A program made the position numbers and the translations under genes. A stretch of 64,000 nucleotides of DNA. It comes from Candidatus Roseilinea sp. (GTDB lineage: Bacteria; Chloroflexota; Anaerolineae; J036; Brachytrichaceae). Within the stretch, counting starts at the first letter, position 1, and the number at the start of each line of letters is the position of its first letter. The notes below the pieces were generated by a model. It searched no databases. It had not been told where the DNA came from and saw nothing but the letters and a program-made list of their open reading frames with translations. Shown in pieces: positions 48,073 through 61,057 of this stretch. The stretch lies in the NCBI GenBank assembly GCA_025998955.1, contig AP024676.1, forward strand, positions 2,046,001 to 2,110,000, read 5' to 3'.

Positions 48073-50943
48073 CTACGGCCACCAGCGCCACACGTCGCGC
48101 AGGGCGGCCCAGAACTCATCCACCGCGGCCTGCCCGCCCTGATGCGCGATCAACGGCAGCACCGCAACCAAACTCTGCACGCACTCACTGCGTGGCCGAG
48201 ATGCGAACGCCGTCAACACCTTCTGCCACGCCTCGAACGTCAGGCCTGCGAACCGGCCGGCCTGCCAAACCTCCATCAGCGGTTCGAAGTAATTCGAATG
48301 AGATCGTGCAAGTTGTGCAAGGCGCACGAAGACCTCATTTCGCTCCGGCTCGCTCAGGTGCGGCGCCAGGTCGCGCAGGGCGTCTGCTCTGCTCCCCTTA
48401 GCGCCGATCGCGCGCGCCGCGGCCAGGGCTTCCTGCAATACCTCCGCCCGCAGCGGCTCGCTCAGGTGCGGCGCCAGGTCGCGCAGGGCGGATGCTCTGC
48501 CCCACTCATCGCCGATCGCGCGCGCCGCGGCCAGGGCTTCCTGCAATACCTCCGCCCGCAGCGGCTCACTCAGGTGCGGCGCCAGGTCGCGCAGGGCGTC
48601 TGCTCTGCTCCCCTCAGCGCCGATCGCGCGCGCCGCGGCCAGGGCTTCGCCGTGCAGGTCGGCGTCGAGGTGTGGCGCGATCTGCGCGAGCGCCTCGCTC
48701 TTCTGCTCATCATCCGGCACCTGCCGGGCCGTCTCCAGCGCCCGCAGCCCCGACCACAGCCCGGCCTGCACCAATTGCCCCAGCAGCCTGGGCGGGACGT
48801 TGCCGGCCAAGGCGCGGATGCTGCTCTCGATCAGCGCACAGCGGATCCCCCGCCCCAGGCCTGCCCAGCCGGCCGCGTCGGCGCGCTGCCGGACGATCCG
48901 CAGGTCGTTGAGGTAGCCGGTGTAGCCCTCTTCCTTCGCCTCGCGCGCCTTCGCCCAGCGGTCGTCCTGGGCGGCGATCCGATAGAGCAATGCCGGATCC
49001 ACCGCGTCCAGGTGCGCCGAGAGGTAGCGGCGGACGTAGTCGTCGGCCTCCGCTAATCGCGGCCAGTCGCCGCCGCACTGCGCCTCCATCGCCGCAACGA
49101 TGTTCCGGTGCGCCGCCTGCACGCCTTCCTTCAATTCGCGCACGAAGCGCATCTCCTGCTCGCTCAGCCCGCCCGTGTTGTGGGCGCTCGGTTCGCCGGC
49201 CTCGCCGCGCACGAAGCGCGTCAGGCTGGGGTGCAGGAACTGGTAGCGCACCACTTCGCCGGCCGCAGTCGCGCGGCGCTGGTAGGTGACGAAGCCGCGC
49301 CACGCCTGCTCCAGCAGCTCCTTGATCTCGTCCTCCCGGCCGCCCAGGCCGCACCACGCCGCCAGCCGGCTGGCATCCACCGGCTCCTGGGCGGCGGCCA
49401 GCGCGCACAACAGCGGCTTGTAGAACGCCTTCCATCGGTCGCGCCCACCGGTGCGCGGGTCGTCGCGCCAGCGCTGCCAGCTCCGGCAGTAATACGCATT
49501 CAGGCCGGTGGGCAACGCATCGAGTTCGAGCGGCGCGAGCTTGCCGTCTGCGATCTCCTGTAGCACGTAGTGCAGGTACATCCAATTGCCCTCGCTGCGC
49601 CGGAGCAGCGTCTCGACGAAGGCATCTTCGGTGTAACGGCCGGCCAGTTGCGCGGCGATGCGCCGGTCGCGCGCTTTGCTCGCCAGGAACGCGCGGATGT
49701 CCGCCTAGTTCTCGGGGTCGCCGGCCTCGAGGCGATACACCCGAGACGCCGCGGCGTCGCAGCGCGGGGGATGCTGCACCGGCCGCTGGGTAGCGAGGAC
49801 GATCACGCCGTCGGGCAGGCTGCGCGGCAATCCCAGCGGGTTCGATTCGTCGTTCGGCGCGCCGCCCTGGTCGAGCGCGTCGTAGGCGATGACGATGCGT
49901 TCGCCGGCGGCCTGCTCCAGCAGGCGCTGCAGGAAGTGCGGGCTGCGCGCCAGCTCCAACGACACGCCGTCGCGGTAGCTTTCGATGTGGTAGCGGCTCA
50001 CCACCTGCGCCGCCAGGTGCGCGACGGCGTTCGGGCGGTTGGTCTCGCCCTCGAAGCGCCCGCCAAACACGTGCAGATACCCGCGCGTATAGACCAGGTG
50101 CGCCAGCAGGGTGGTCTTGCCCAGGCCGGCCTCGCCCTCGATCAGGAACAGCCCGGAGCGATGCTTGGCGATGAAGTCGTCAATCTCCTGCTTGAGCGCG
50201 GCGCGCCCGACGAACGCCGCCACGTTGACCTGCCGGAAGACGTAGTCCGGTGGGTCGTAGAAGACCTTCAGCGCGTCGTAGCGATCCGCCAGGTAGTAGT
50301 GGTTGATGATCTGGTCGCGCCCGATGAAGTCGCGGCCGGTGGTCACGGTGCTGTTGGCGATCGCGGCGCTGCCTTGCGTGTGCACGCCTTCGATCGCGAT
50401 GCGATACGCCTCGGCGTCCTGGATCGCCCGGCGCAACTGCTCGTTCAACCGATCGAGCTTGTCACCGATCTCGGGCAGCGCATCGAGCGCGCGCGAATCG
50501 AAGATGGCGCGGAAGTGCGGGTCGTGCCGCAGCTCCGCTTCGAGCAGGCGCAGGAAATGCGCCGAGGCCTCGACGGCAAGCGAGGTCGGTGTGCCGTCCG
50601 GCGCGCGCAGTTGGGGCGAGGTGACGTGGGGGTGCGGCTCGGCGATCCACCGTTGGGCAAAAGTGATGGGGTCGGGGGTCTGGCCACCGGCCAGCTTGGC
50701 CAGCTCGGGCGCGGCGGCGCCGGCCAAAAACGGCTCGGTGAAGAGCGACGGCGTCAGGTCGGGGTATTGGCGGGCGAAGGCGGCGTAGGCGCGGGCCAGC
50801 GCCGCTTTGAAGGCGGTCTGTGCCGGATCGGCCTTGGCGCGGCCGAGCAGGCGCTCGTCGAGCTTGAGCCGAGCCGCGACTGCGTCCAGCGCCCGGCCGA
50901 AGATCGCCTTGGCTGCAGCGCCGATGAGTGCTTCGACGACCAT
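48073..50943 (-). pseudogene. NACHT-type STAND NTPase interrupted by in-frame TAG
   Basis: One frame encodes a ~955-residue STAND NTPase broken only by TAG at 49705-49707 (codon 413). Residues 1-190 are a helical N-terminal region. A glycine/aspartate linker (TVTTGRDFIGRDQIINHYY) leads to the NTPase: VAAFVGRAAL, Walker A GEAGLGKTT (Lys about 276) and Walker B-like IVIAYDALDQ. After the stop the frame reads on cleanly (ADIRAFLASKARDRR), so CAG to TAG is a likely cause. The C terminus has three 36-residue helical repeats. Re-initiation at the ATG at 49581 is possible. Such proteins often sense invaders or bind ligands; the role here is inferred. Confidence 0.82.
48351..48674 (-). repeat. 108-bp tandem coding repeats (36 residues each)
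   Basis: CGCTCAGGTGCGGCGCCAGG recurs at 48351, 48459 and (one base different) 48567, exactly 108 bases apart. Each unit encodes RDLAPHLSEPLRAEVLQEAL plus AAARAIG. Near identity at DNA level points to recent expansion. Confidence 0.9.
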
Positions 50944-51043
50944 GTTCGAATTGTTAGTCGAGCGAAACGCCCTCGATTGCTCGATCGTTCTGCTCCCCCT
51001 GGAGCAGCATACCCACCTTTATATTGCAGTGTAACAGCAAATT

Positions 51044-52039
51044 TTATAGGTCAGGACGCTTCGAGCGGTCTGACCTGTTGCCGGACGACCCCAGGTGATC
51101 CCGATAGCCCGGCAGCGCACGGATCTCGACCAGGGGGATCGGCGCGCCGCGCAGCCCGCCCGGCAAGCGGCGATCCAGCTCGCGCATCAATCGAACGTCG
51201 TTCGCCGGTCGGCCGGCCGGCGTCCCCATGTCCAGCATCTCGGCCACGCTCAGCCAGCGGTCGTTGAGGTGCAGCACAATCTCGCGCGCGTCGAGCGCCG
51301 CTCCGAAGACGCTGAAGGCGTAGTCGGTCAGCGCGCCGTAGGTGGGCGAGAGGGCCGTCAGCATGATACACGCCGGCGGCTCGATGAGAGGGCGAAGGGC
51401 GGCGCGGCCGGCGGCAATCCCGAGTTCCTCACGCAGCTCCCGCAGCGCGGCGGCCAGCGGCGCTTCGCCTGGCTCGACCCGGCCGCCGATCAGTTGGTAG
51501 CGGCGCGCGTCGGCGTCCAACTGGTGCAGGTAATACACCTCGCCGTCCAGCACGCCCTTGACCAGGATGAGCACGGCTTCCTGGCGGCGCGAGGCCGGCG
51601 CCTCCAGGCCCAGGCGACCGGCGACGGCCAGCCGGCGCCGCTCCATTGCGTCGAGGAAGTCCGGCGCGCGATCCAGGATCGGGGCGCCGGCCTCGCCTCG
51701 CACGCCGCGCGTCTGCCAGCCGTCCACCAGCGGGATGCCGTGCTCGACATACCAGGCCAGGCTGTGCAGGAAGTAGGTCGCGACCTGGCCGGCGGTGCGG
51801 TGGCCTTCGTCGCTCGTCTCCAGCGCGCCGAACCAGTCCAGCACAGCCAGCGCGCAGCGGACGGCAGCCTCGGCCTCCTCGGGCGCAGGCCGACCGGCGG
51901 CGTCGCACGTCTCGCACAGCCGACGCACGATCTCGGCTGCGGAGCGTGCAGGCTCGCGGTGGGACGGGATCGCTGCCAGTGCTTGACGCACGCGCCGGCG
52001 GAAGCGATCGGTTGCAGGAGGGGACGCAGCTTCGGTCAT
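51044..52039 (-). CDS. NUDIX hydrolase with N-terminal helical domain
   Basis: The 331-residue protein has an N-terminal ~150-residue helical region of unknown family and a NUDIX domain (about 155-290). The NUDIX box is intact: GRVEPGEAPLAAALRELREE followed by LGI, matching Gx5Ex7REUxEExGU. Substrate cannot be told; candidates are nucleoside diphosphate derivatives. It lies about 100 bases upstream of the NACHT-type gene on the same strand. The C-terminal tail is basic and Ser-rich. Confidence 0.85.
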   Translation of the reverse strand: MTEAASPPATDRFRRRVRQALAAIPSHREPARSAAEIVRRLCETCDAAGRPAPEEAEAAVRCALAVLDWFGALETSDEGHRTAGQVATYFLHSLAWYVEHGIPLVDGWQTRGVRGEAGAPILDRAPDFLDAMERRRLAVAGRLGLEAPASRRQEAVLILVKGVLDGEVYYLHQLDADARRYQLIGGRVEPGEAPLAAALRELREELGIAAGRAALRPLIEPPACIMLTALSPTYGALTDYAFSVFGAALDAREIVLHLNDRWLSVAEMLDMGTPAGRPANDVRLMRELDRRLPGGLRGAPIPLVEIRALPGYRDHLGSSGNRSDRSKRPDL

Positions 52040-52213
52040 CGCAGCTCCCAGGTCGGCACGGTTCGGCGCGCCTGTGAACCGGATTGTAGCCGGAAGTGAT
52101 TCGCTCGCGTCACGAACATCATCGCGCTGTCACGCAATAGCGCGCCGGGCTGTCATGCACGGCTCGGCCGGTTTTTGTTGCGCGTGCGCCCGCTTCGGGG
52201 TTGAATAGCGGGC

Positions 52214-52984
52214 ATGAACGACGTCTCATCCCTTCCCGTCGCCGTGATCACCGGCGCGGCCGGCGGCATCGGCAAAGGCTGCGCCATCCAACTCGCCGCC
52301 GATGGCTACGCCGTAGTCATCGCCGACCTGCGCGGCGAAGCGGCCCAAGCGACCGCCGAGGCGTTCGCCGCGCAAGGCCGGCGGGCCCTGGCCGTGCCGG
52401 TGGACATCACCGACCCCGACGCGTGCGCAGCGATGATCGCCCGCGCGGTCGAGGCATTTGGCCGCGTGGATGTGCTGGTGAACAGCGCCGGCATCAGCAA
52501 GCCCGAACCGTCGCTCGACGTCTCGCCCGAGAGCTGGCGGCGCATGATCGAGGTGCAGCTCAACGGCGTGTTCTTCGCCTCGCAGGCCGCCGGACGACAG
52601 ATGGTCAAACAGGGCTGGGGCGGCTGCATTGTGAACATCTCTTCGATCAACGCCGAGGCTGCCTTTCCCATGCGCACAGCCTACTCGTGCGCCAAGGCCG
52701 GCGTGAACATGATGACCAAGACACTGGCCATCGAGTGGGCGCAGTACGGCATCCGCGTCAACGCCGTCGGGCCGTGCCACACCGAGACCGAGATGACCGC
52801 CGAGAACATCCGGCGCGGCGCGGTGAGCGTGGACGTGCTGAAGAAGCGCATCCCGCTGGGCCGGCTGGCGAAGGTCGAAGACGTGGCCAACGCGGTGTCC
52901 TTCCTGTGCTCCCCCAAGGCCGCCTTCATCACCGGCCACGCGCTCTACGTGGACGGCGGCTACCTGGCGTTCGGCTACTGGTGA
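52214..52984 (+). CDS. Short-chain dehydrogenase/reductase (SDR)
   Basis: The 256-residue protein is a classical SDR. It has the cofactor motif TGAAGGIGKG, NSAG (LVNSAGISKP), the catalytic Ser in NISSIN, and YSCAKAG giving the Y-x3-K pair. The C-terminal FITGHALYVDGGYLAFGYW is typical. Acidic residues after beta-2 (IADLRGE) suggest NAD rather than NADP. It is likely a sugar or polyol dehydrogenase or a 3-oxoacyl reductase. It precedes the ABC importer operon by 260 bases and may belong to the same sugar pathway. Confidence 0.92.
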   Translation: MNDVSSLPVAVITGAAGGIGKGCAIQLAADGYAVVIADLRGEAAQATAEAFAAQGRRALAVPVDITDPDACAAMIARAVEAFGRVDVLVNSAGISKPEPSLDVSPESWRRMIEVQLNGVFFASQAAGRQMVKQGWGGCIVNISSINAEAAFPMRTAYSCAKAGVNMMTKTLAIEWAQYGIRVNAVGPCHTETEMTAENIRRGAVSVDVLKKRIPLGRLAKVEDVANAVSFLCSPKAAFITGHALYVDGGYLAFGYW

Positions 52985-53244
52985 TGCTGCGTTTGACATC
53001 TTCGGATGCGATCTAGATAATTCGACTCGCTGCGCATAGCGGCAATCTCGATTCGCCCGGCCTGTCGGGTTGCAGGAGAAAGCCCTAAGCTCATCCACCC
53101 TGCGCACGAACGCGGGCCGGCGTCCCAGGAGGTGATCGGCTACTGTCTTGACGAAACGTGACGACATCTTCGATGCCAAAAAAAGCACGGAGTTTCGAGA
53201 CGAACTCGATTTCTGCCCTTGCATGCTCATTCAGGAGGAAACCC

Positions 53245-55035
<1,791 letters not shown>

Positions 55036-55180
55036 GTTGCAGGACCACGCGATCCTAGACAGATAGATGCCAACGGAAGTGGGGAGTCGGGAGTGGGATC
55101 AACACCGACTCCCGACTTCCCACTCCCGACACCTGATCCCTAATCCCTGATTCCCGATTCCTGATCCCTGACGCCCGACC
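55036..55180. repeat. Short-word repeats and inverted repeat after the binding-protein gene
   Basis: GGGGAGTCGGGAGTGGGA is followed by CGACTCCCGACTTCCCACTC, which can pair with it. Then come variants of CCTGATCCCTAAT / CCTGATTCCCGATT. The hairpin could reduce readthrough or stabilise the 3' end, giving more binding protein than permease. Confidence 0.7.
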
Positions 55181-56194
55181 ATGAGTGGCATGACGCGCGG
55201 ATACATCATCCGCAGGATTTTGATGTGGGGGCTAACGGTGTGGCTCGGCGCCACGCTGATCTTCGCCATCCCGCGCCTCGCCCCCGGCGACCCGATCGCG
55301 GCGATGGTGTTACGCATGTCGGCGCAAGGCCAAATCATCGAGAACAGCGCCGAATTGATCCAGGCCTGGCGCGAGCGCTTTGGCTTGGATGGGCCGTGGT
55401 ACGTGCAATACATCAACTGGCTGCGCAACTGCCTGACGCTCGACTTCGGCTACTCACTGACGCAGTTTCCGGCCAAAGTATGGGAGATGATCTGGCGCGC
55501 GCTGCCGTGGACGATCGCGCTCCTGACCTTCGCCGTCATCATCACCTTCCTGCTCGGCAACCTGATCGGCGCGCTGCTGGGCTGGCGCCGCACGCCAACG
55601 CTGGTGCGCAACCTGCTGCCCATCACCCTTACGTTCTCTTCTATCCCGCCGTTCATCTTCGGGCTGTTGCTGCTATTCATCTTCGCCTACACGCTCGACC
55701 TCTTTCCTAACCAGGGGGCATACGATTCGCGCAACCTCCAACCGGGCTTCACGCTGGAGTTCATCGCCAGCGCTATTCACCATGCGATCCTGCCTTCCAT
55801 GGCCATCGTGCTCACCAGCATGGGCGGTTGGGCGCTGGGCATGCGCGGCATGATGATCACGACCGACGGCGAGGACTACATGATCCTGGCGCAGGCCAAA
55901 GGGCTGCGCACGCCGCGCCTGTTCTTCCGCTACGCCGTGCGCAACGCGCTGCTGCCCCAATTGACGGCGCTGGCCTTGTCCTTGGGCTTGTTGGTGGGCG
56001 GATCGGTGCTGATCGAGACCTACTTCGTCTACCCCGGCGTGGGCTATCTGCTGTATTACAGCATCACGAACGGCGATTACACGCTGATGCAGGGTATCGT
56101 CTATATCCTGATCCTGACGACGGCGACCGCGGTGCTCATCATTGACTTGCTATACCCGCTCATTGACCCACGAATCACCTATCAAAAACGCTGA
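55181..56194 (+). CDS. ABC importer permease (DppB/OppB type)
   Basis: The 337-residue protein has six membrane segments and the BPD_transp_1 fold. Landmarks are YIIRRILMWGLTVWLGATLIF at the start (outlined), RLAPGDPI, ERFGLDGPWYVQY, and the ATPase-contact loop LAQAKGLRTPRLFFRYAVRN. LIETYFVYPGVGYLL is typical of DppB. An ATG at 55190 is an alternative start. It pairs with the next gene. Confidence 0.93.
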   Translation: MSGMTRGYIIRRILMWGLTVWLGATLIFAIPRLAPGDPIAAMVLRMSAQGQIIENSAELIQAWRERFGLDGPWYVQYINWLRNCLTLDFGYSLTQFPAKVWEMIWRALPWTIALLTFAVIITFLLGNLIGALLGWRRTPTLVRNLLPITLTFSSIPPFIFGLLLLFIFAYTLDLFPNQGAYDSRNLQPGFTLEFIASAIHHAILPSMAIVLTSMGGWALGMRGMMITTDGEDYMILAQAKGLRTPRLFFRYAVRNALLPQLTALALSLGLLVGGSVLIETYFVYPGVGYLLYYSITNGDYTLMQGIVYILILTTATAVLIIDLLYPLIDPRITYQKR

Positions 56195-56275
56195 CTCGAC
56201 GAAGACAATTGGATTTCACGAGACGCGCCCGGATTCTCCGAGCGATCGGGCGCACGAGCGAAACAACGATTAACG

Positions 56276-57199
56276 ATGGCGACACTGACTGCTGAACCCA
56301 TTGCCGCTCAGCCAGCGAAAGCGACGCGCATCAACCGGTGGGATTCGCCCTGGCTCAACCCTAAGCTCATCATCGGCCTGATCATGGTGCTGAGCGTCGC
56401 GCTGTCCGGCGTGATCGGTGGGCTGTTCTGGGATTTGCGGCTCGCCCGCGTGGGCACCTCGCCGCAAGACCTGCCGCCGGCGTTCATGCCCGGTGGGACG
56501 TGGGCGCACCCGCTCGGCACCGAGAACAGCGGCCGCGACATGCTGGCCGTAATCCTGACCGGTGCGCCGCGTTCGTTCCGCATCGGGTTGATCGCGGCCA
56601 CCATCGGCTTGCTGGTGGGCGTGGTGCTCGGTTGTCTGGCCGGCTTCCTGGGCGGCTGGGTGGACCGCGTGATCCTGATCGCATCGGACGCGTGGATCAC
56701 CATCCCCAGCCTCGCCGTGCTGATCGTGATCTCTGCGTTCGTGCGGCAGATCAGCGCCGAGACGATGGCGGTGCTGATCGCGATGTTCGCCTGGCCCGGC
56801 CCGACGCGCCTGATCCGCGCCCAAGTGCTCACCCTGCGCGAACGCGGCTACATCCGCATGGCACGGCTATCCGGCGCGAACACCTTCGACGTGATCTTCC
56901 GCGAGATGATGCCGAACATGTTGCCTTACATCGCGGCCAGTTTCACCGGCAATGTGTCCGGTGCAATTCTGGCCTCGGCCGGCCTGGAGGCGCTCGGCCT
57001 TGGCCCAACGCGTATCCCCACGCTGGGCATGACGATTTTCTACGCCAACCAGGCCTCCGCCGTGATTCGCGGCATGTGGTGGTGGTGGGGCTTCCCCTTC
57101 CTGGTGCTCGCCATCATCTTCTCCGGCCTCTTCCTCATCGCCATCGGCCTGGACGAAGTGGCCAACCCGCGCCTGCGGGGATTGCAGGTGAAGCAGTAG
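56276..57199 (+). CDS. ABC importer permease (DppC/OppC type)
   Basis: The 307-residue protein has an N-terminal cytoplasmic stretch and five to six membrane helices. GTWAHPLGTENSGRDMLAVIL is the family landmark near residue 75, and YIRMARLSGANTFDVIFREM is the ATPase-contact loop. NPRLRGLQVK at the C terminus matches DppC. It starts 81 bases after DppB. Confidence 0.93.
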   Translation: MATLTAEPIAAQPAKATRINRWDSPWLNPKLIIGLIMVLSVALSGVIGGLFWDLRLARVGTSPQDLPPAFMPGGTWAHPLGTENSGRDMLAVILTGAPRSFRIGLIAATIGLLVGVVLGCLAGFLGGWVDRVILIASDAWITIPSLAVLIVISAFVRQISAETMAVLIAMFAWPGPTRLIRAQVLTLRERGYIRMARLSGANTFDVIFREMMPNMLPYIAASFTGNVSGAILASAGLEALGLGPTRIPTLGMTIFYANQASAVIRGMWWWWGFPFLVLAIIFSGLFLIAIGLDEVANPRLRGLQVKQ

Positions 57200-57284
57200 A
57201 GAGGCGAGAGCCAGGAATCAAGACGCAAGAGTCCAGAAGTCAGAAGTCAGAAGTCAGAGGTCAGAGGTCAGAAGTCAGAAGCCC
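57200..57284. repeat. 7-bp tandem repeats (AGAAGTC) in the importer operon
   Basis: The gap carries AGAAGTC/AGAGGTC in about seven consecutive copies (57233-57280), preceded by looser variants. It is the clearest tandem form of the short-word repeats in this window. Confidence 0.85.
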
Positions 57285-58383
<1,099 letters not shown>

Positions 58384-58403
<20 letters not shown>

Positions 58404-59403
58404 GATTCGCGACGCGACGAAGGTCTACGGTGGCGGCCTGTTCGGTAGCGGCCGGAGGGTGGTCGCGCTGCAAAACTTCAACCTGACGATCTACGAGAAG
58501 CCGGCCACCATCACCACCATCGCCGGCGAAAGCGGCAGCGGCAAGACCACGCTGGCCAACCTGGTGCTCGGCTTTCTACAGCTCACCTCCGGTCGAATCC
58601 TCTACAAGGGCGTGGACATCGCGGCGATGAACGCGCAGCAGCGGTTCGAATATCGGCGCGAAGTGCAGGCCGTCTTTCAAGACCCTTACGAGGTCTATAA
58701 CCCGTTCTACCGCGTCAAGCACATCTTCGAATTGGCCGTCAGCCGGTTCAAGCTGGCCGATAACAAGCGCGACGCGCGCGACATGATCGAGGATGCGCTG
58801 CGCGTGGTCGGCATGCGCGGCGAAGAGGTGCTGGAAAAGTATCCGCACCAGCTCAGCGGCGGCCAGCGCCAACGCATGATGGTGGCCCGCGCATACATGC
58901 TCAAACCGCGCATCATCGTGGCCGACGAGCCGGTCTCGATGGTGGACGCCTCGTTGCGCGCGATGATCCTGGACATCATGTTGCACTTGCGCAACGACTA
59001 CGGCATCTCCTTCCTCTACATCACCCACGATCTGAGCACGGCCTACCAGATCGGCGACGACATCTACGTGTTGTATCAAGGCCTGGTGGCGGAGAAGGGC
59101 GACACGGCCAAGGTGATCGAGCACCCGCGCCATCCCTACGTGCAGTTGCTCGTCAACTCGATCCCCGTGCCCGACCCTGAGGTGAAGTGGGACACGAACT
59201 TGCGGCTGCCGTCCGAGGAGGAGATGCGCGCGAGCGTGGCCAGCGGCTGCCGCTTCTATCCCCGATGCCCGCAGCGCATGGATCGCTGCCTGAGAGCGGT
59301 CCCGCCGCTCTACGCGATCGAGGCGCGCCACGAGGCAGCGTGCTATCTCTACGATGGTGAAGCAACCACGCTTCCGAAATCCCCGGAGGCTGTGGAGGCA
59401 TGA
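58384..59403 (+). CDS. ABC importer ATPase (DppF/OppF type)
   Basis: The 339-residue ATPase has Walker A GESGSGKTTLAN, AVFQDPYEVYNPFYRV (Q-loop), signature [10 protein letters not shown], Walker B IIVADEPVSMVD and ITHD. The C terminus carries GCRFYPRCPQRMDRC. AAGGAGGTGG lies inside the end of the previous gene, so translation is coupled. Confidence 0.94.
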
Positions 59404-59415
59404 GTGGAGCGTGAT

Positions 59416-59949
59416 ATGAATCAGACACGACTCAAGACCCTTTTCGCAGCGATATGTGTAGCAGGGTTGCTAGCGGCTTGCGGTGAGGGCGAAGGGAGCG
59501 GCCTGGACGACCGGCCCTTGCCCACCCCAATCATTCCCACGCCCACACGCATCTCGCCGGAGCAACTGGCCCAGCAGAGCGCGGAGAGCGCCGGTTATGC
59601 CCTCAAAGCATTGGCGGTCGAAGACCCTGCCCAGGCCGCAGCCGGCTTTCAGCTCCAGCCCGATACGCGCCTCGTCGCCGTACAGGTGGAACTGTCGAAC
59701 GAGACCTCCGACGACGCGATGCCGGTGGATTTGACGAACGCGGTCGTCGCCGACGAAAACGGCGTCACGTACAACGCCGTCGCCGGCGCGCGCGACAACG
59801 AACTCCAGCCCACCGAACTGAAGAAGGGCGAGCGCGCCTCTGGATGGATCGGCTTCGTCGTGCCGAAGGACGCTAAGCTGAAGACCATCACCTACCGCAT
59901 CGGCCTGATCAGCACCATTGCGCTCACGGCGGATTTGCCTGGTCAGTAA
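59416..59949 (+). CDS. Lipoprotein with DUF4352-like domain
   Basis: The 177-residue protein has a lipobox LAAC (FAAICVAGLLAACGEG), a Pro/Thr-rich linker (PTPIIPTPTR) and a beta-rich domain (RLVAVQVELSNETSDD, GWIGFVVPKDAKLKTITY) like DUF4352 extracellular domains. It begins 12 bases after the dppF stop; GGAG sits 6 bases before the ATG. It is probably cotranscribed with the importer and may help at the cell surface. Confidence 0.82.
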   Translation: MNQTRLKTLFAAICVAGLLAACGEGEGSGLDDRPLPTPIIPTPTRISPEQLAQQSAESAGYALKALAVEDPAQAAAGFQLQPDTRLVAVQVELSNETSDDAMPVDLTNAVVADENGVTYNAVAGARDNELQPTELKKGERASGWIGFVVPKDAKLKTITYRIGLISTIALTADLPGQ

Positions 59950-60134
59950 AAGCTGGCAAGCTGGCAGTCGCAACACATGATTTCTTGACAAGCTTTCTTT
60001 CGTTCGCGATAATCCCATGCAGTGCCGCAGCATCGTTGTAGAACATTTGTCAATCTCGTGACACGAGGAGGAATGCCTACGCACTAAAAGCGATCTCCAC
60101 GAACCGCACAATCGCACGACTTATCAACTTAGAC
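59950..60134. other. Gap before the IS element
   Basis: No gene seen. It carries TTTCTTGACAAGC and AT-rich words, and ends with the 9-base target duplicate AACTTAGAC (60126-60134). Confidence 0.5.
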
Positions 60135-61057
60135 CATTGGTCACAAGTTAAGAGAAACGGGAAGTAGTCAAGTTTGCCCAAAGCGCCCTGGCAGGGCAAG
60201 ATGAGCACATGACAGACACAAGAACACCCGACAAACAATCGAAGAGACGTAGCACGGTCCGCCACACACGAGCGATTCAACGGGATCGGAGCAAGCGCTC
60301 GCCGTCCGCACCGCCGGACGAGAAGATTGTGGAGCGGCTGACGGAGATCGTGCATCCGGCCACCCTGAATCAAGTCGCCCACTTTCATCGCTTAGGGTTG
60401 CGCGAGCGCATCCTGAATCTGCCCGTGATGGTTGCCCTCGTGCTGAGTATGATCTGGCGCCAGATCGACCAAGTCAGTGAACTGGTGCGTCTGCTGCGCA
60501 CGGAGGGGCTGCTATGGGCGGAGGCACGACAGGTCAGCCAGCAGGCGGTCTCTCTGCGCTTGCGCACCTTTCCCGCCGATCTGTTTCGCCAGATTCTGCT
60601 CACGGTGTTACCTCTGATGCAGGAACGTTGGCAGGAACGCCAGCGTCCATTGCCGACCGAGGTGGCGTGGGCGTTGGCGCACTACGCTGAGGTGCTGATC
60701 CACGACGGCTCGACGCTGGATGCGCTACTGCGCAAGGTGGGGCTCTTACGTGAGGCAGAGACGAACCCTCTGGCCGGGCGCATGACGGCGTTGCTGGATC
60801 TTGGCTCCCACCTGCCGCGTCAGGTGTGGTACGAAGAAGATGCGCAAGCGCACGATCAATGCTTTTGGCCACGCATCCAGAAGGTGCTACGCGCCGGCAG
60901 CCTGCTCATCTTCGACCTGGGCTACACCAACTTCTCACCTATCTGGCGGACAACGCCCAATGGCTGGGCGTTCTCAAACGAAAACGTAAGGGCAAGCCGT
61001 CTCTCTTGCTGCTCTTCAATTTGACAGATCCGCTAATCCGTTAACTTGTGACCAATG
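60135..61057 (+). mobile_element. IS4-type element, internally deleted, with 17-bp terminal repeats and 9-bp target duplication
   Basis: The 923-bp element starts CATTGGTCACAAGTTAA and ends with its exact complement (61041-61057). Both sides are flanked by AACTTAGAC (60126-60134 and 61058-61066), a perfect 9-base target-site duplication. Size is well below the usual 1.3-1.6 kb of such elements because the transposase is incomplete. The intact ends suggest a fairly recent insertion between two importer gene groups. Confidence 0.9.
60209..61024 (+). pseudogene. IS4-type transposase, truncated
   Basis: The 271-codon frame encodes an IS4-type N-terminal domain (LRERILNLPVMVALVLSMIW) and part of the RNase-H core. 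Two catalytic Asp regions are visible, LIHDGSTLDALLRK and LLIFDLGYTNF. Right after the second, the frame changes: TYLADNAQWLGVLKRKRKGK continues in another frame (60940-61044). The catalytic Glu region is missing. A deletion with frameshift near 60940 best explains this; the element would need a helper transposase. Confidence 0.8.
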
